Source of the DNA: Lasiosphaeria ovina
Taxonomy: Eukaryota; Ascomycota; Sordariomycetes; Sordariales; Lasiosphaeriaceae
NCBI GenBank assembly: GCA_033439765.1
Contig: JAULSN010000001.1
Coordinates: forward strand, 6,262,001-6,326,000
Reading direction: 5' to 3'
DNA length: 64,000 bases
Shown here: piece by piece, positions 23,655-36,111 of the stretch
Layout: every line of letters starts with the position of its first letter
How positions within the stretch are numbered: position 1 is the stretch's first letter
Notes under the pieces: model-generated
What the model was told of the DNA's origin: nothing
The model's input: the letters and a program-made list of their open reading frames with translations, nothing else
The model's database searches: none
Program-made: the position numbers and the translations under genes

Positions 23655-26600
23655 TCAATACGGTATGCCATTTGTCAGGAGCTGGAATTGGTCGTACAGG
23701 CCTGTAGAATAACTTGCGTGGCTCTTTTTTATCAGGTCTTTCATGAAATCAGCAGCCTCACGTTCATTCTTCTCCAGTACGAATCTCTCCTTGAAGTGCT
23801 TCACACTCTCCGGCTTAAAGCAGGGGAGCCCACTGTCCATCATGAGAAGAACAATCTGCGACAGCTTCTCCGTGTGCTGTCGAGAGGCAAGGAAAGCTTT
23901 AACACATAGCTCCTCAAACCATTTGAAGGACTGGTGGTCTGTACTGCCACCCATGACGGCAAGCATTTCGGACGTGAGCTTGAATGGCGCACGCTCAAAT
24001 TTGATACCACCCGGGGCAATATCGAAACAGAAACCAAAATCGATATGGAGAATGTGCCCGGCGTCGTCGATCATAATGTTTCCATTGTGTCGGTCCTTGA
24101 ACTGGAGTAGGAAGGAGATGACGGAATAAGCCGCCATGCTCTTGACAAAATTGTTCCGGGCCTGCTGGAAGCGGAGGGAGTCCTCGTTGCCGTATCTGGA
24201 GACAAAGTAGTCATAAAGACCGTTGACAGCTTCCCGGCCGAGCATGTCTCGAGAAACCGAGTTAGGCAGGACATCAATCACACCGCAGCCGGGAGCCGTG
24301 GCCGTCACACGGTAGGGGAAAACGAAGACGTCTAGGCCGACACTGTGGAAGATCCCGCGGAAGGCTGCTATCATCTGAAGGGCGAGCACATCCTGACGAC
24401 AATCATCGCCCACCTTGAAGATGGCCGACTGCCAAACCTCAATGGTACTTTCTTGGACGATATCGTTCCTCTTTGATTCTTCGAGAATTCCGTCCTCCTC
24501 CTCTGGAAGGCTAGCTTTATTCTTCTTGATTCGGAAGGTCGCCATGAAAGGGGCCTTGGCATGGCTTTGCAGCGGCTTGCCGGACTTGCGATCGATGCCA
24601 ATAACTACGCCATCTGGGTTGCTCGGCAAATAAACGCCAATCTCGACCTTGATTTTACGGAGCTCCTCTTCAATCTTTTGCTTCTTCTCGGGCTTAGACT
24701 TCTTTATCAGGGGCTTGAGCTTCCCAGATATGTCTGTAACCTCATCGAAGAAGGAGAATTCTCGTTCGTAGAAGCCGCGATCGACATCCGAGAAGCTTTC
24801 AATCATGTGGCCCATGACCTTGTCGAGAGTCGGCTTGATATCATCAGGCTATGACGTGTTAGCGTCTGAAAAGAACCCCGTAACGAAGTGCTGGAAGACG
24901 GATAAAGGAAAATGCCTTACAATTTGAGAGTCGTCGTCCTTGTAGGCATTTGCCTTCATGTTCCAAATGATCTGATGGGCGAATAGTTGAGATAGTTGGG
25001 CAGTCTCTAGAATATAGCGCTCCACGTAGCCAAGAGCATCATATCGAAGAGTCTGCACGATTTGCGGCACATAAAAAAATGTCACATCAACCGAGTGGCT
25101 CTCTAGTGCCCTCATCGCATACTGAATCAGGTAAGGGTGGTTCCGGTAGGCTGGCAGGAAGAATGTCACTGCAGTGATGGGATTTACCGGTGCCCAGAAA
25201 AGCAGGTACTATTATGGCGATAAAGTTAGCACGGAAGGCGAAGCAGGGTAGTATAGCTCGGGCTTGGTTAACTCACTTTGAGCTGGAATCCGACATCTTC
25301 GGGCAGCACGCCATCGATGAGTACCGACAGAGCTTCAGGCTCAGCAGCAGCCTTTGCGGGGAAGTTCAGCAGCAGCCAGCGAACCTCCTTATGGATTCGT
25401 GGATACTGAAACCTGCCTATCAAATGAACAGCCAGCGATGGGCTTTCAGCCCAAGCTGTCCGAACAAGCGGGAAAACGGATGCCTATCAAACAGTCAGTC
25501 AGAGTAGCCAGTGTGTGGAACCGAGGGAGGAAGTAGGGAGAACGAAAAGTGACTAGGACGTACTTCGATTGCATTTTTATTCGAGTGGTGGAACGTCAGT
25601 TGCGACCTCTGATGTTCATTCACAGGGTGAACCCAGACTGCCAGCCTCGCTTGCTCGTTTTCTAGTAGAATTTGCAGGAGCTTCTCCTTGGAAGCAAGAG
25701 ACTTGATGTTCCCCACAGGTTGCGCACCAATGAGGGCAGTTGCCTTCAAGGCCGCCATTACGTCCGAAATCAGGCGAATCTCTGTCTTGAGCTGAATCAT
25801 ATTACTGCCGAATGACCAGCGCGGTGCTGTGTTGAACCAGCCAAGTGCCGACGACAGTATCAAGTCCTTCAGCTGCCACTGCGCGATAGCACCTATAGTC
25901 GTACTAGTCTTTAGGATCCTGAGGCCGAGGAGCACCACCTGGAAGCGAATTTCTCTGGCCATGGGGTGTAACGTTGACTGCTTAACGGCGTTCAAGGTAA
26001 CATGAAGAAGACGGAGAAAGACGTGATGAGTATTGGGGTTTCCGAGGCGGGTAGCGTTGTAGTGACTGCTCAGAAACTGCAAGAGACGTGTATGGGGCGC
26101 CAGGAGGTTGTTTATTAGCTGCTTGCGCTTTGCAAGTGCAGCGCTATCACTCGGTGCAAATTCCTCCCTCAGAAAGAAAGGGTCAGGGCTGGTGATTATA
26201 GGGTTGAAGAGCCCAAGTCTCTTCTGAACACTGAACTCCCACTGCTGTGCAATCTCTACCAAGACTCGCGGCTCCATCCTCGGATTCTCGTTCATCACCC
26301 CAAGCCAAAGAGAAACGCCGAGCTTGATCGACTGCTTCGTAAACATAGCAAATGGGATGCTGACAAGATAGTGGGCGATGGAACATTCGTCTTGCTCAGT
26401 CCGGCAGAGAAGGGCGGCAGCGCGTCGGAGTATATCTCTAACGTCAGCCAGCGTCGTCACCTTTCGACTAAGTATACGCCTTTCAATGTGTAAGAGAGCA
26501 GTGATAGCATCGTCGCTCTCGTTATCAGACAACGGCAAGATCGAGGCTCTGCGATCGAGACGCATGAAACTAAGCCATTCCAGGCTATGATCCGGCAGCG

Positions 26601-29600
26601 CCTCGGAATATCGATATTCTTGACGTGTCGTGTACTGCGCCATGAAATCAGAGGCGGTATTGATGCGGCAGTCGCCGAGAACGTCAAGCGAGGACAGTCT
26701 CTGGTCCGTCGACGGGATGATGGAGCCTATCTCAATAGCAAAGGATCGACCGAGTGATACATGGCCATAAGTACCCTCGTCGTCAAACTCGGAAAGATAA
26801 GTTTGCAGGAGCCCCTTCACATCGGCGGGGGCAATCTCAATTACACTTGTCAACCAAGTCTTCGCCTTCCCATGTAAGCTTTCGAGTGTCAGGTGCCTAA
26901 GCTGATAGTCGTCTGAGAGTTCAACCGTGACTCCACCCCGAGCGGACGTGAACGTAGTCCGCGGCTCGTACCGGTCCGTTTCTGCTTCCAGGCAGCTCGA
27001 CCACATCAACGAGAGGAGCTCTAGAAGCGCAAACAGCGAGGACCGCTGGCAAAGGGCTGATGGTATGTCGAGCAATATGCGGTCAGCACAACCGAACGCG
27101 GCCTGCTGCACCCGCTCGATACGGTGGCAACAGCTGCAAAATATCTTGACGAGTTGACTCGCTGCATACTGCGCCGAGAAGGTGGGACTGGAGGCACTGA
27201 GCGTCTTCTTCAAGTACCTGTCCATGGCAGCGTTCATGATTCCATCCATGGTGCGGCTGACGTCGCCTCGCCGCATGCTGGGTTCGAGAAAGTATGACAA
27301 TGCCTTGGTGCAGTCACCCGCATCCGCCCGCAAAGTCTCGACCAGATGCGCTGCATGAAGGAATATGACTTTGCGATAACTGAGACCCTTGATCTCGCTG
27401 CTTCTCGTCGGAATCAGCTCTGCAAGATGTTTCTTCTGCAGGGATTCTCGATCCGAGCCCTCACCCCTGCGAAGAATGGGGTTGAGCTCAATGTCGCTTT
27501 CGTTCTGCTCCCCACGGTTCTCCAACACCAGAGGCGGCGAGTGGATGGCCATAATCCTCAGATCATTCATGTGAAGTTTCCCGCGTTCCGTTGCGGGAGT
27601 GAAACCGTGGACAACGATGTTGAACCACGCATCACGGAGCATGGAATGCGTGTCGTCGTCAGTGATGCCGTCAAATGCAAGATCGTTGACAGACATGAAA
27701 ACAGCAAGAGGCTGGATCAACTGCGCGATCTCTCGGGCAGCTAACTCAACGTCGGATTCCTTGGCATGGTGAGAGTGATGGCTATGCGCATCTCCTTGGG
27801 AAATAATGCCGTCAAGCAAATGTTCCAAGTATGCATCGTACAGTGAAGAATCTCGTCGAAGATTGGCCGAGATGTTGTTTCGAGCTTTCATGACAGCGTC
27901 AAGGACCCCATCCTTGTTCTCCAACACAGCGTCATGGGCAACGGCAGCAAACCTCTTGAGGAGATAACGAAATTCAGACTGGCCACCACTTAGAGCCAAC
28001 GTGGCAGCCCCGGTAATGATGCGAGCATCGACGAGGCTGCTGAGCTTGGCAATCTTTTGCGCGAGCATTGACTGGGCGAGCCCCGTAATCTTTTCGTCCC
28101 TGCAGGTGCTCGCTATTTCGCAGATAGCCTGAACAACGTTCCCTTGGACAATCGACGAGTCTTCCTCCCCAGATACTTGCAGAGAAATCGAGCTGCCAGT
28201 AGACTGTCTCGCCGCGTAGACGGGAGAAATATCGCGTGCATCGTGCCGAGTGTCACTGTTCAAGCCATTGGTAAGGGGCCGGTCATTTCCGGGACTCAAG
28301 ACATTGCCTAGGGTGTAAAGCGTCGTGATAACAGCGTCCTTTGAGAGTAGCTTCAGGACGAAGGCGAGGCACTTTGATGCTACGGTCACGATGTGGCTCT
28401 TTGCTCCGCTCTGGACAATGAACCGGGGGAGAAGACGGCTGACATTAGTTGCATATGCGGGGGACACCCTACAGAGCAATGCCGTCGACTTGAGAACTAC
28501 CGACGCCAAGTCCTCATCTGCCATGCTTGCGGGATCGCCAAGGGTGTCTTCAAGCCAGTCCATCAGAACGTCGCCAGCCGCGGCATCTTCGTTCAAGGTG
28601 GACGCATTGAGATAGCTGATCAAGGCGCAAGCCTTGACAGCAAAGGCAAGTTTCTGCTTAGCCGGTGACAGACTGTCAAAATCGGCACTCGATTCCAGGT
28701 AATTCATTTGGTCGATGGCAACCGTGGCGTAAAACTCCACGGAGCGGAAATCGGCCTCGCCGCTTTTGGCAGTCAAAGGGCGGCGCAAGCCGTTCCCAGA
28801 CATGAGTATGTCAAGAACTTGGGAGCTCCGCAGGGCGTCTTCCTCGGCGACCAGGAGAGACGTCGCGGCCACAAGCAGCCACATGAAGCTCCGCTGCAAT
28901 AGCATGGCGCCCAGGGGGCGACCAATATCGTCGTAGTGACGGAGCCATCTTTTCCACTCCTTAACGTCGCGGTCGTGGGAGTGTGAATTTCGAATGGTGG
29001 AGAAAGCAGCCTCAACAGCAACTAGAAAGGGCTGCGAAAGAAGGTTACGGAGCCGGGTTATCAGGCCCAGGCGACCTCCGGACCTCCAGAAATCCGCCTG
29101 CGCGCACGCAGCGTCAAGAAAGCCCAAGAGAGCAATTGTGATGGTCGCCGTCCGTATGGCCTCTTCGAGGGCTCCCGGGTCGTCATCATCGGCACAGGAC
29201 ACGCTCTCGGTGGCAAACGCACAGGCATCGAGGAATGCCGTGACGTTGTCCGAGACCAGCTGTTGGACGTCTGCGTGCTGTACCCCTAGAGACAGCAGGG
29301 CGGCCGTGATATGGTAGCTCAGCGACTCGGTCGGGGACGGCTCAATTTTCCGGAAGAAGGGAGAGGAAGCGAATGCCTGGGCGTGGGCATCCATGAGGTA
29401 AGGTACCAAGTGTCGGGCGAGCTTCAGCGCGCTCTGGGCGGCCTGTAGACCAGGCGCAGCCTTGCAGAGAGCCAAGAGGACCTCATACTCTCGGATGCTC
29501 TGCCACGCACGGTCAGCAACTATTGGGACAAGCACAGCCCGCTCGGGGAAGAGGGGAGGTGATGGGGATTTGGATATGTTTAAAGTTGGCGTACCATAGG

Positions 29601-29807
29601 GACGCGGCCAACATTGAGCTTCGCCAGCTTGTCGGACTTGGAAGGCGCCGATGCGTTGTGGCCGTTGATGGCAAGGGATCGGCTGCCATGACTTGGAGCA
29701 GCTCTACACAACCGATCGAGATCCGATTTGTCGAATGAGATGGATGGTGTTGTGGCAGAGAGAGAGGCAATGCGTTGCAATGCCTTTTGGCGAATATCGC
29801 GAGCCAT
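23655..29807 (-). CDS. STT4: phosphatidylinositol 4-kinase, type III alpha (Stt4)
   Basis: Exons 29807-29595, 29499-25564, 25483-25277, 25208-24921 and 24848-23655; 1945 aa, all junctions in phase 0. The enzyme phosphorylates phosphatidylinositol to PI4P at the plasma membrane. The N-terminal about 1450 residues form the alpha-solenoid scaffold, here nearly all in one exon. A PIK helical domain follows (about 1460-1600), then the kinase domain: IFKVGDDCRQDV (ATP-lysine region), DRHNGN catalytic loop and HIDFGFCFD metal-binding loop, ending in a hydrophobic-aromatic tail as in lipid kinases. Length fits Stt4 (about 1900). The exon 2 acceptor (GGCAG at 29500-29504) was chosen because it restores VPM-SIREYEVLLALCKAAP with a CTGAC branch site. 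Divergent from PRE7. Confidence 0.95.
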
Positions 29808-30378
29808 GTCGCATCGACAAGAAACGACGTCAGACAGCCCCGAGATGCAGGGCACAAACAACCAGCTTCGGTGCTTTCCTGTAATAAAACGACGTCGTGG
29901 ATGTTTGCGACTGCGTCTCCAAGGGGGGACACGTTGCTGTCGAGCAAAAAAAGAAAAGGAAAAAGAAAAAGAAAAGAAACCACAAAACTCGCCTTGTAGG
30001 TATCTATTCCGTGGTATGGGAGCTTCAAAATTAGGTATTGCATGTCTGGGCTTCTCCAGGCCGCGGCTGGCCCAACCTACGGCGCGGTCACCAAGGACTC
30101 TCTCCTGTGGTGCTGGCTGACTCATCAATTTCAGGCCTAACGCCCGACACCACCCAAGCTCAAGGCTGCAGGGCTGACGCGCGCCAGAGCTTCGTTCAGC
30201 TCCATTCAACCCAGTAGCAACACTACTGCTGCCTCACCACGAATTCCCTTGGACTACAAAACCATTCATCGCATTGACGAACCGCTCTGCTCTACATCTC
30301 TATCGATTCCCGACGATATCTCCCGCAAGCAACACAGGATAAGCTCGGGCCTGCCGTCGGCGTGTCATCGTCGAGACC
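29808..30378. promoter_or_regulatory. bidirectional promoter region STT4 / PRE7
   Basis: 571 nt between the divergent start codons of STT4 (-) and the proteasome beta6 gene (+). It must contain both promoters and leaders. Contains an A-rich/AAAGG run at 29945-29990. Position is certain; no element was proven. Confidence 0.6.
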
Positions 30379-31247
30379 ATGGCCATGTTCAGCCAGAACC
30401 CGCTCATGAATGGGCCAAATTACTCATTCGGCGACGCACCCAAAATTGGTGCGCCTGAGGGTGCCCGGGAGCATCGATTCGACCCGTACGTTCCCCGTGC
30501 GCACCTTATAGTTCCTCTAGATGCAAGTGCGAGTGCAGACTGCTGAAACCTTGATGCAGGTATACCGACAACGGCGGCTCAACGCTCGCCATCGCTGGCG
30601 CCGACTTCGCAATCATGGCGGGTGACACGCGCCTGACGTCGGGCTATAGCATCAATTCCCGACACCATCCCAAAGTATTCAAGATCGGCGGTACAACAGC
30701 AGACCAGCACGATGCGACCATCGTACTCTCGGTAGTGGGCTTCGCAGCCGACGGTGAAGCTCTCAAGGAACGACTCGACTCCATCTGCAAGATGTACCGT
30801 TATCGCCATGGCAAGCCCATGAATGTCAAAGCGTGCGCGCAGCGGCTGTCGACGATTCTATACCAGAAGCGTTTCTTTCCATATTACGCTTATGCCATCC
30901 TGGGCGGTCTGGACGAGGAAGGCAAAGGCGCCGTTTATTCTTACGACCCCGTGGGCAGCTATGAGCGGGAGCAGTGCCGGGCTGGTGGCGCAGCGGCCAG
31001 CTTGATAATGCCCTTCTTGGACAACCAGGTCAATTTCAAGAACCAGTATGTGCCGGGAAGCGGTGAGGGTCACGCACTTCAGGAGCGGGAACGGCGTCCT
31101 CTGTCGCGAAATGAGGTTGAGATCCTGGTCAAAGATGCCTTTGACGGAGCAGTCGAACGTCACATTGAAGTTGGTGACGGTTTGCAGATGATGGTTATCA
31201 CCAGTAACGGGGTCGAGGAGATTTTGCTGCCGCTGAAGAAGGACTAG
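30379..31247 (+). CDS. PRE7: 20S proteasome subunit beta-6 (Pre7)
   Basis: Exons 30379-30485 and 30560-31247 (74 nt intron, phase 2), 264 aa. It is a structural, non-catalytic beta subunit of the 20S core. The beta fold starts at GGSTLAIAGADFAIMAGDTRLTSGY. The position of the active-site Thr is not preceded by the cleavable Gly of catalytic subunits. The segment SYEREQCRAGGAAASLI and the C-terminal strand VEEILLPLKKD are typical of beta6. The start has a good context (GACCATGG); a second Met two codons on is possible. The extended Met/Asn-rich N-terminus (about 40 residues) is the propeptide. Divergent from STT4. Confidence 0.95.
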
Positions 31248-33872
31248 ATGGGGGGCGTCTTGGGAGCAGGCAGGAGTCCATGTACACTAGCACCACAACG
31301 ATACTTGGGCACAACCCTTGAGTCGATTCGTTTTGCCCAGTTTGGGCAGTAATCTCGATAAAGCAGATGGGGAAACCCTATTAGCGCTCCCAAACTTATC
31401 TGATGAGCAGCAGATTACGAGCCTCATGACATATGACTTTGTCGGGACGCCAGTCCTGATGAGTCAGTTCAGAACGACACCATATCATCTCGTGTCCAAG
31501 ACAATGATATGCAATAGCTTTTAGGGGTAGGCTTTTTATGCTGGTAGACGTTGGCGGTATTGTCCGTCGTCCTTGCCATTTGATTCCGAGGTCTTCTACG
31601 GAGTATGTACACATGTATGTAGAATAGATTGCCACCTACCTGGTTGATACGGACACTTGTATATCTAATTTTTCTAGTATGCGTTTGTTTTCCTCTTTTC
31701 TTTCCGCGGTTCGGAATATAGGCAATTTCAAGCTATTAATCGCGGACGGTACAGCTAGGCCATCTTGGAATTTGTGACATTTAATTAGGGGGGTGCGGTT
31801 AAGGGGCGAAATGTTGGAAGGTGTTGAATTGGAGGTCGAGGCTCGGGAACGCAGAGTAATGATAAATAAAATAGGCGTTAATTCTGGAAGAGACCGGCCG
31901 GCGGTGATGGGCTGGTCTCTGCCCGGAAGAAAATGTCCGGTCCAGCACCCTGGGTCGGATCGGGTCTCGGCCGGTGTGGGTCAAGTGGAGTCAACTCCAC
32001 AGAGAAGGCGAATTCCCGCCATTACGTATCAAACCTATCCCATGCCGTCCAAGAACATTTTTAGCGTCTAAATACGGAACGATCACGCCTCAAAGCAATT
32101 AAGTTCGTCAAACATCACTGGGCGTAACTTCTAGGTACCTATCAACCATCTTTTTCAACCACAGTGCTTACCTAGCTGGTCCTCGGGCAGGGCGCGAATG
32201 TGTACTCCGACTACGTATGGAGTAGTTTGTGTCCGCTGCGGATATCTACCTACCTACTTCACTACTATGTACCTCTACTAGATACTACCTAACCTCAACC
32301 TCTTGTACTGTGTGTACCTTACTATGTCCGCGCGGCAGCTAACTCAATCGGCTCAGGAGCCGGAATCCAAGCAAATCCACACGTTGGGTGTATCTAGAGC
32401 ATCATGATGGGGCATGGACAGTGAAGCCTTTATTCGCCTCAGCAGGAAACCCGCCCTGCTGCGGAAAGCACGCGCCATGACGACAAAGTGGGGCGATGAC
32501 GGCTCACCGTCCATGCCCCTGTCTACCTTGCGAAGTACGAAGTACCTACACCAATCCAACCTACCTTAGGCAGCTTTCTTTGCCAGTTAGTACACCCGAC
32601 AATTCTGAACATGAGTACCTAACCCACTGGGAGGTCAAACGGCTGCAAATCTTGCAAGACCTTTTCCACGGGGCAGCGCAGTGGCCCACCTTCTGTCTAG
32701 GGAGAGGAGTTCGCGTAGTCCCCGTCGTATTCTCCAAAGTCCAATTCACCGCACGGTGTTCGGTTTCGCGGGCGAACTCAATTGGCGACAGAGTCGAAGA
32801 GTGCATTTTACCTACTAATACCTTCCCAACCGTACCATACCTAACTTAAGGTATACAACACGCATGCATACTCCGTACATACATGCTGCTTGGGCTTGGC
32901 TTGGGGCTTCGCATGCCATTCGTCCCCAGCACCCAGGAACAACAACACGCAATTTCATCACATCTATGTCATCTAGCCTTAGGGGCATGTGTCTTCTAGG
33001 CAAGAGGTTGGCTCTAGATAAGGAAAGAGATTCATACCGTATCTACTGTTAAGTGCGGATCATTTAATACTGACTACCTAACCTATCTTACCTACCTACC
33101 ATACACAACAATGGAAATCATCAAGCAGCCGGCCAAGTGATGGGGCCGAAAGAAAGAGAAAAGAAGAAGAAACACAGGCTAGGCATAAATACCTTACCTA
33201 CTGCCTAACCAGCCTGGGAAATCAGACCTCGACAGCAGCGTGGGTGTCTGGGTGCTTCAGTCTCGGGGTTCCCGCAGACGTGCTTCGAATAGAGTCTCGA
33301 TCGGTCTGTCTCGTTTGCAAAAGGCCCTTGAAAGGGCAGACAAGCAACAACCAAGGATGGAAAGTAGGCCCATCTGGCATATTACCTATCCAACACGCAC
33401 GTACGGAGTACTGTACCAAGAACCAGCTAGGATACAAGTACCTACATGCCTCGACAAGCCAGTTCGGATTCGGGTGTGGCCACTTCCATCTCCTGCTTGC
33501 AAAGCTTCTCGCCGCCGGCCTAGAGCCTGGTTGAAGCTTTGTTTGGAGGAAGGGGGGCCGGCTCGGCATTGCACTGCACTGCACTGCATTGCACGCTGTG
33601 CGGTGGCCCTTTCCTTGGGGGGACTCATGCCATAAGGTAAGTCAAGTTACGCTTGGAATAGCGCAAACCCTCGGCGGTGACAAAGAGGAGAGGTGAAAAA
33701 AGAATTGGGTATCCGTACCCAAGGCCGCAAAACAAGAAATGATGAAAAAATGGAAGGCCGAGATTTGGAGCCCGGGTTTTCGAAAACATGGCGTGGCGAA
33801 AACAGCTGCCGACAAACAAGTGCGGACGCGCATCCTTTCCCCATCCATCCAGCAACCCAACTTACCTACCTA

Positions 33873-33914
33873 CCCCATCCCCATCCCCATGTCCATGTCC
33901 ATGTCCATGTCCAT
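33873..33914. repeat. CCCCAT / CCATGT hexamer repeat
   Basis: Three CCCCAT-type units followed by four CCATGT units. In a gene-free stretch. Confidence 0.8.
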
Positions 33915-35945
33915 CTCGTCGGCTGCTTGCTTGGGATCCTGCCGGGCACAGTCGATAATGGTCCTCGTTCGTTCGAAGGGCCCTCCCTCCCCTCCCCTTC
34001 CATCTACCTCTCGCCCCCCTGGGCATTGGGCACTGGGGTGTCCGCGTGGGAAATTCCCCATCCGGACGGCATGGAATTCAGCTCGGTGTCAGATCCAATT
34101 CCTTGAACTTGCCCCTGGCCGCCGCCCAGAAAGACAAGACGCATGCAACTGCACACCGGCAGTTGCCTAGTCTACCTAGACATTACCTTGCCAGTCTGCC
34201 TAACTTCATACCTACCTACCTTAGGTACCTTACCTACGTCCCCCGGCTTTGTGTGCCGTGCCCTCTGCCCCGCGGGGCCCTTTACCAAAACCTTGCCTCC
34301 CTCTCCTGCAGCAGCGTCCTGCCAGTGGTCCCAGGGGTCTTCGGCTGGCGTGTCGTTCTGCGTCTTGACCTAACCCCCATTGAAAGGAGCCAATCCCGCA
34401 TGGGGACGGCCATCCTCCTCGGGCTAGGGCAGCCTCCACACCAGGGTATTTGACCTGCCCGACCGTGGCTTGGTCTAGATGTATCAGCCCCCGCTATCTA
34501 AGGTAGTAGTCAATGTGTGCTATACCTTACAGGTTTTCCTACCCAAAGCTGTCTAGACTAGACATCTGTCCGCCTGCCTACCAGCGTGGCCTACCTGCCT
34601 ACCTACCTACATAGGTACAGTACAGTACATACATATATACACACCTGCCACGCTACGCTACTTACTGCCAGTTCCTGGAGCCGCGTGAGGGGGCAAAGAG
34701 TGCCGAGCCCCGGGAACGAACTTGGCCACCGACTTTGAATGCAGATCCGTTGTCTCGTCCGTCAGCTTTTTTCTCTTATCGTCCATACAGTTCCTGGCTA
34801 CTTGCCCGCCCCAGAGAGGACACCTGGGATGAGCAGACGGGACAGGGCCATAATTGATGCAGAAAGGGAAAGAGGGAAAAGAGAAAGAGAAAGAAGGAAA
34901 GGATTTACCTTCCGCGCTCTACGGACACACTACGCCACCCTTCTCGCTGCCAAGCTTGCCCCGTTCGCCATCAAGTTATATTTACCTAGCTTGCCTAGGT
35001 ACCACTCTGTCTGGCCGGGCAAGCTTACACTAGTGTCAAGCAGCGTGTGGTGAGGGAATGGAGGCTCGTCCCTAGGCTTCGTCTACCACGTCCCTACCTA
35101 ATCTATCGCCGTCTGGTCTCTTGATATATTCTCTCTCGCGTGGCTCAAGTCTTCCCCCCTGCCCTTACGCCGCTGTTGACGAGTCTCGGACCGCCCGCCG
35201 CCACCAAGCCAGAGAAGGAGAAGCACAATACGTACACTTCACAATACCGCCACTACCTGGCTCGCTTACACCGCGCCTGTCTCTGCCACTCGCTATCACT
35301 ATACATTGGACTGCACCTCCTCGGGCTAAGGAACCATATCCAAGTGCGAGCCTCACATTTTTCCTGGTCGAGGATCCACGGGGTTATTCTAACCTTCTTT
35401 CACCACCTCCTCCGCCTGCTCTCGGTGGAAAGCTGCTCTGTTATGGTTTCGTACAGGACATCCATGAGCCCCAGTTGAGGTCTACTCAGGACGGTACGGT
35501 ACATCAAGGGCCAAGCCAGTGCGATACCCCTGCATTCCGGGTTTCCAGGTTCTCCCCAGCGCTGAGATTGGACGCTCAGGTACGTCGATCGCCCTGAACG
35601 CGAGCTCTCGGGGGGGCCATACCACTTATACTGCGCCGCCCTTTGCACCCCTTCTCTACGGTACCCATCGAACCGTCTCGCCGTCCATTGTGCCCTCGGC
35701 GCCCAGAGAGGGGTTTGTGGCCTTTGGGAGACTGGATTTTGATTTTTTTGCCCTATTTGGTAGTATCTGCCTGGCGCCACTCTGTTCGAGGCGTTTTCTG
35801 TCCCGGCCACGGCCGACCAGAGTTGTGCATAACAGCTGGCCTGTACTAGGAAAGGCAAAGTGGACAGGCACGCGAGGCAAATAGTTGAAACATCTCTCTA
35901 CATCCTAGGCTCGACGGCCTTGTCCCGTTATAGACTTGGCACTCC

Positions 35946-35996
35946 CAGCCAGACAGCCAGACAGCCAGACAGCCAGACAGCCAGACAGCCAGACAG
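35946..35996. repeat. (CAGCCAGA)6 octamer repeat
   Basis: Six near-perfect 8 nt units about 115-165 nt upstream of the YTH-protein start codon. Each unit boundary contains AGACA. Confidence 0.9.
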
Positions 35997-36007
35997 GCAA
36001 TAAGACA

Positions 36008-36039
36008 GACGGACGGACGGACGGACGGACAGACAGACA
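36008..36039. repeat. (GGAC)n then (AGAC)n tetramer repeat
   Basis: About five GGAC units running into AGAC units, 72-104 nt upstream of the YTH-protein start codon. Confidence 0.85.
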
Positions 36040-36111
36040 TACACAGCAGCATCCTGTGCCTGAAGCCCTGTACCGGAGCGCGACCGCCGGGAAGGCCGAG
36101 CAAGAATTCAG

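Larger units (their letters stand above)
31248..36111. other. 4.9 kb gene-free region
   Basis: No frame here resembles a family, and none shows consistent splice structure. Includes AT-rich parts (31500-31800), dense ACCTACCT/TAGGTA words (32230-32340, 33070-33110, 34195-34245, 34580-34640), a CCCCAT/CCATGT repeat and, at the right edge, the leader repeats of the YTH gene. The last 1-1.5 kb is probably the promoter and long 5' leader of that gene. Confidence 0.5.
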
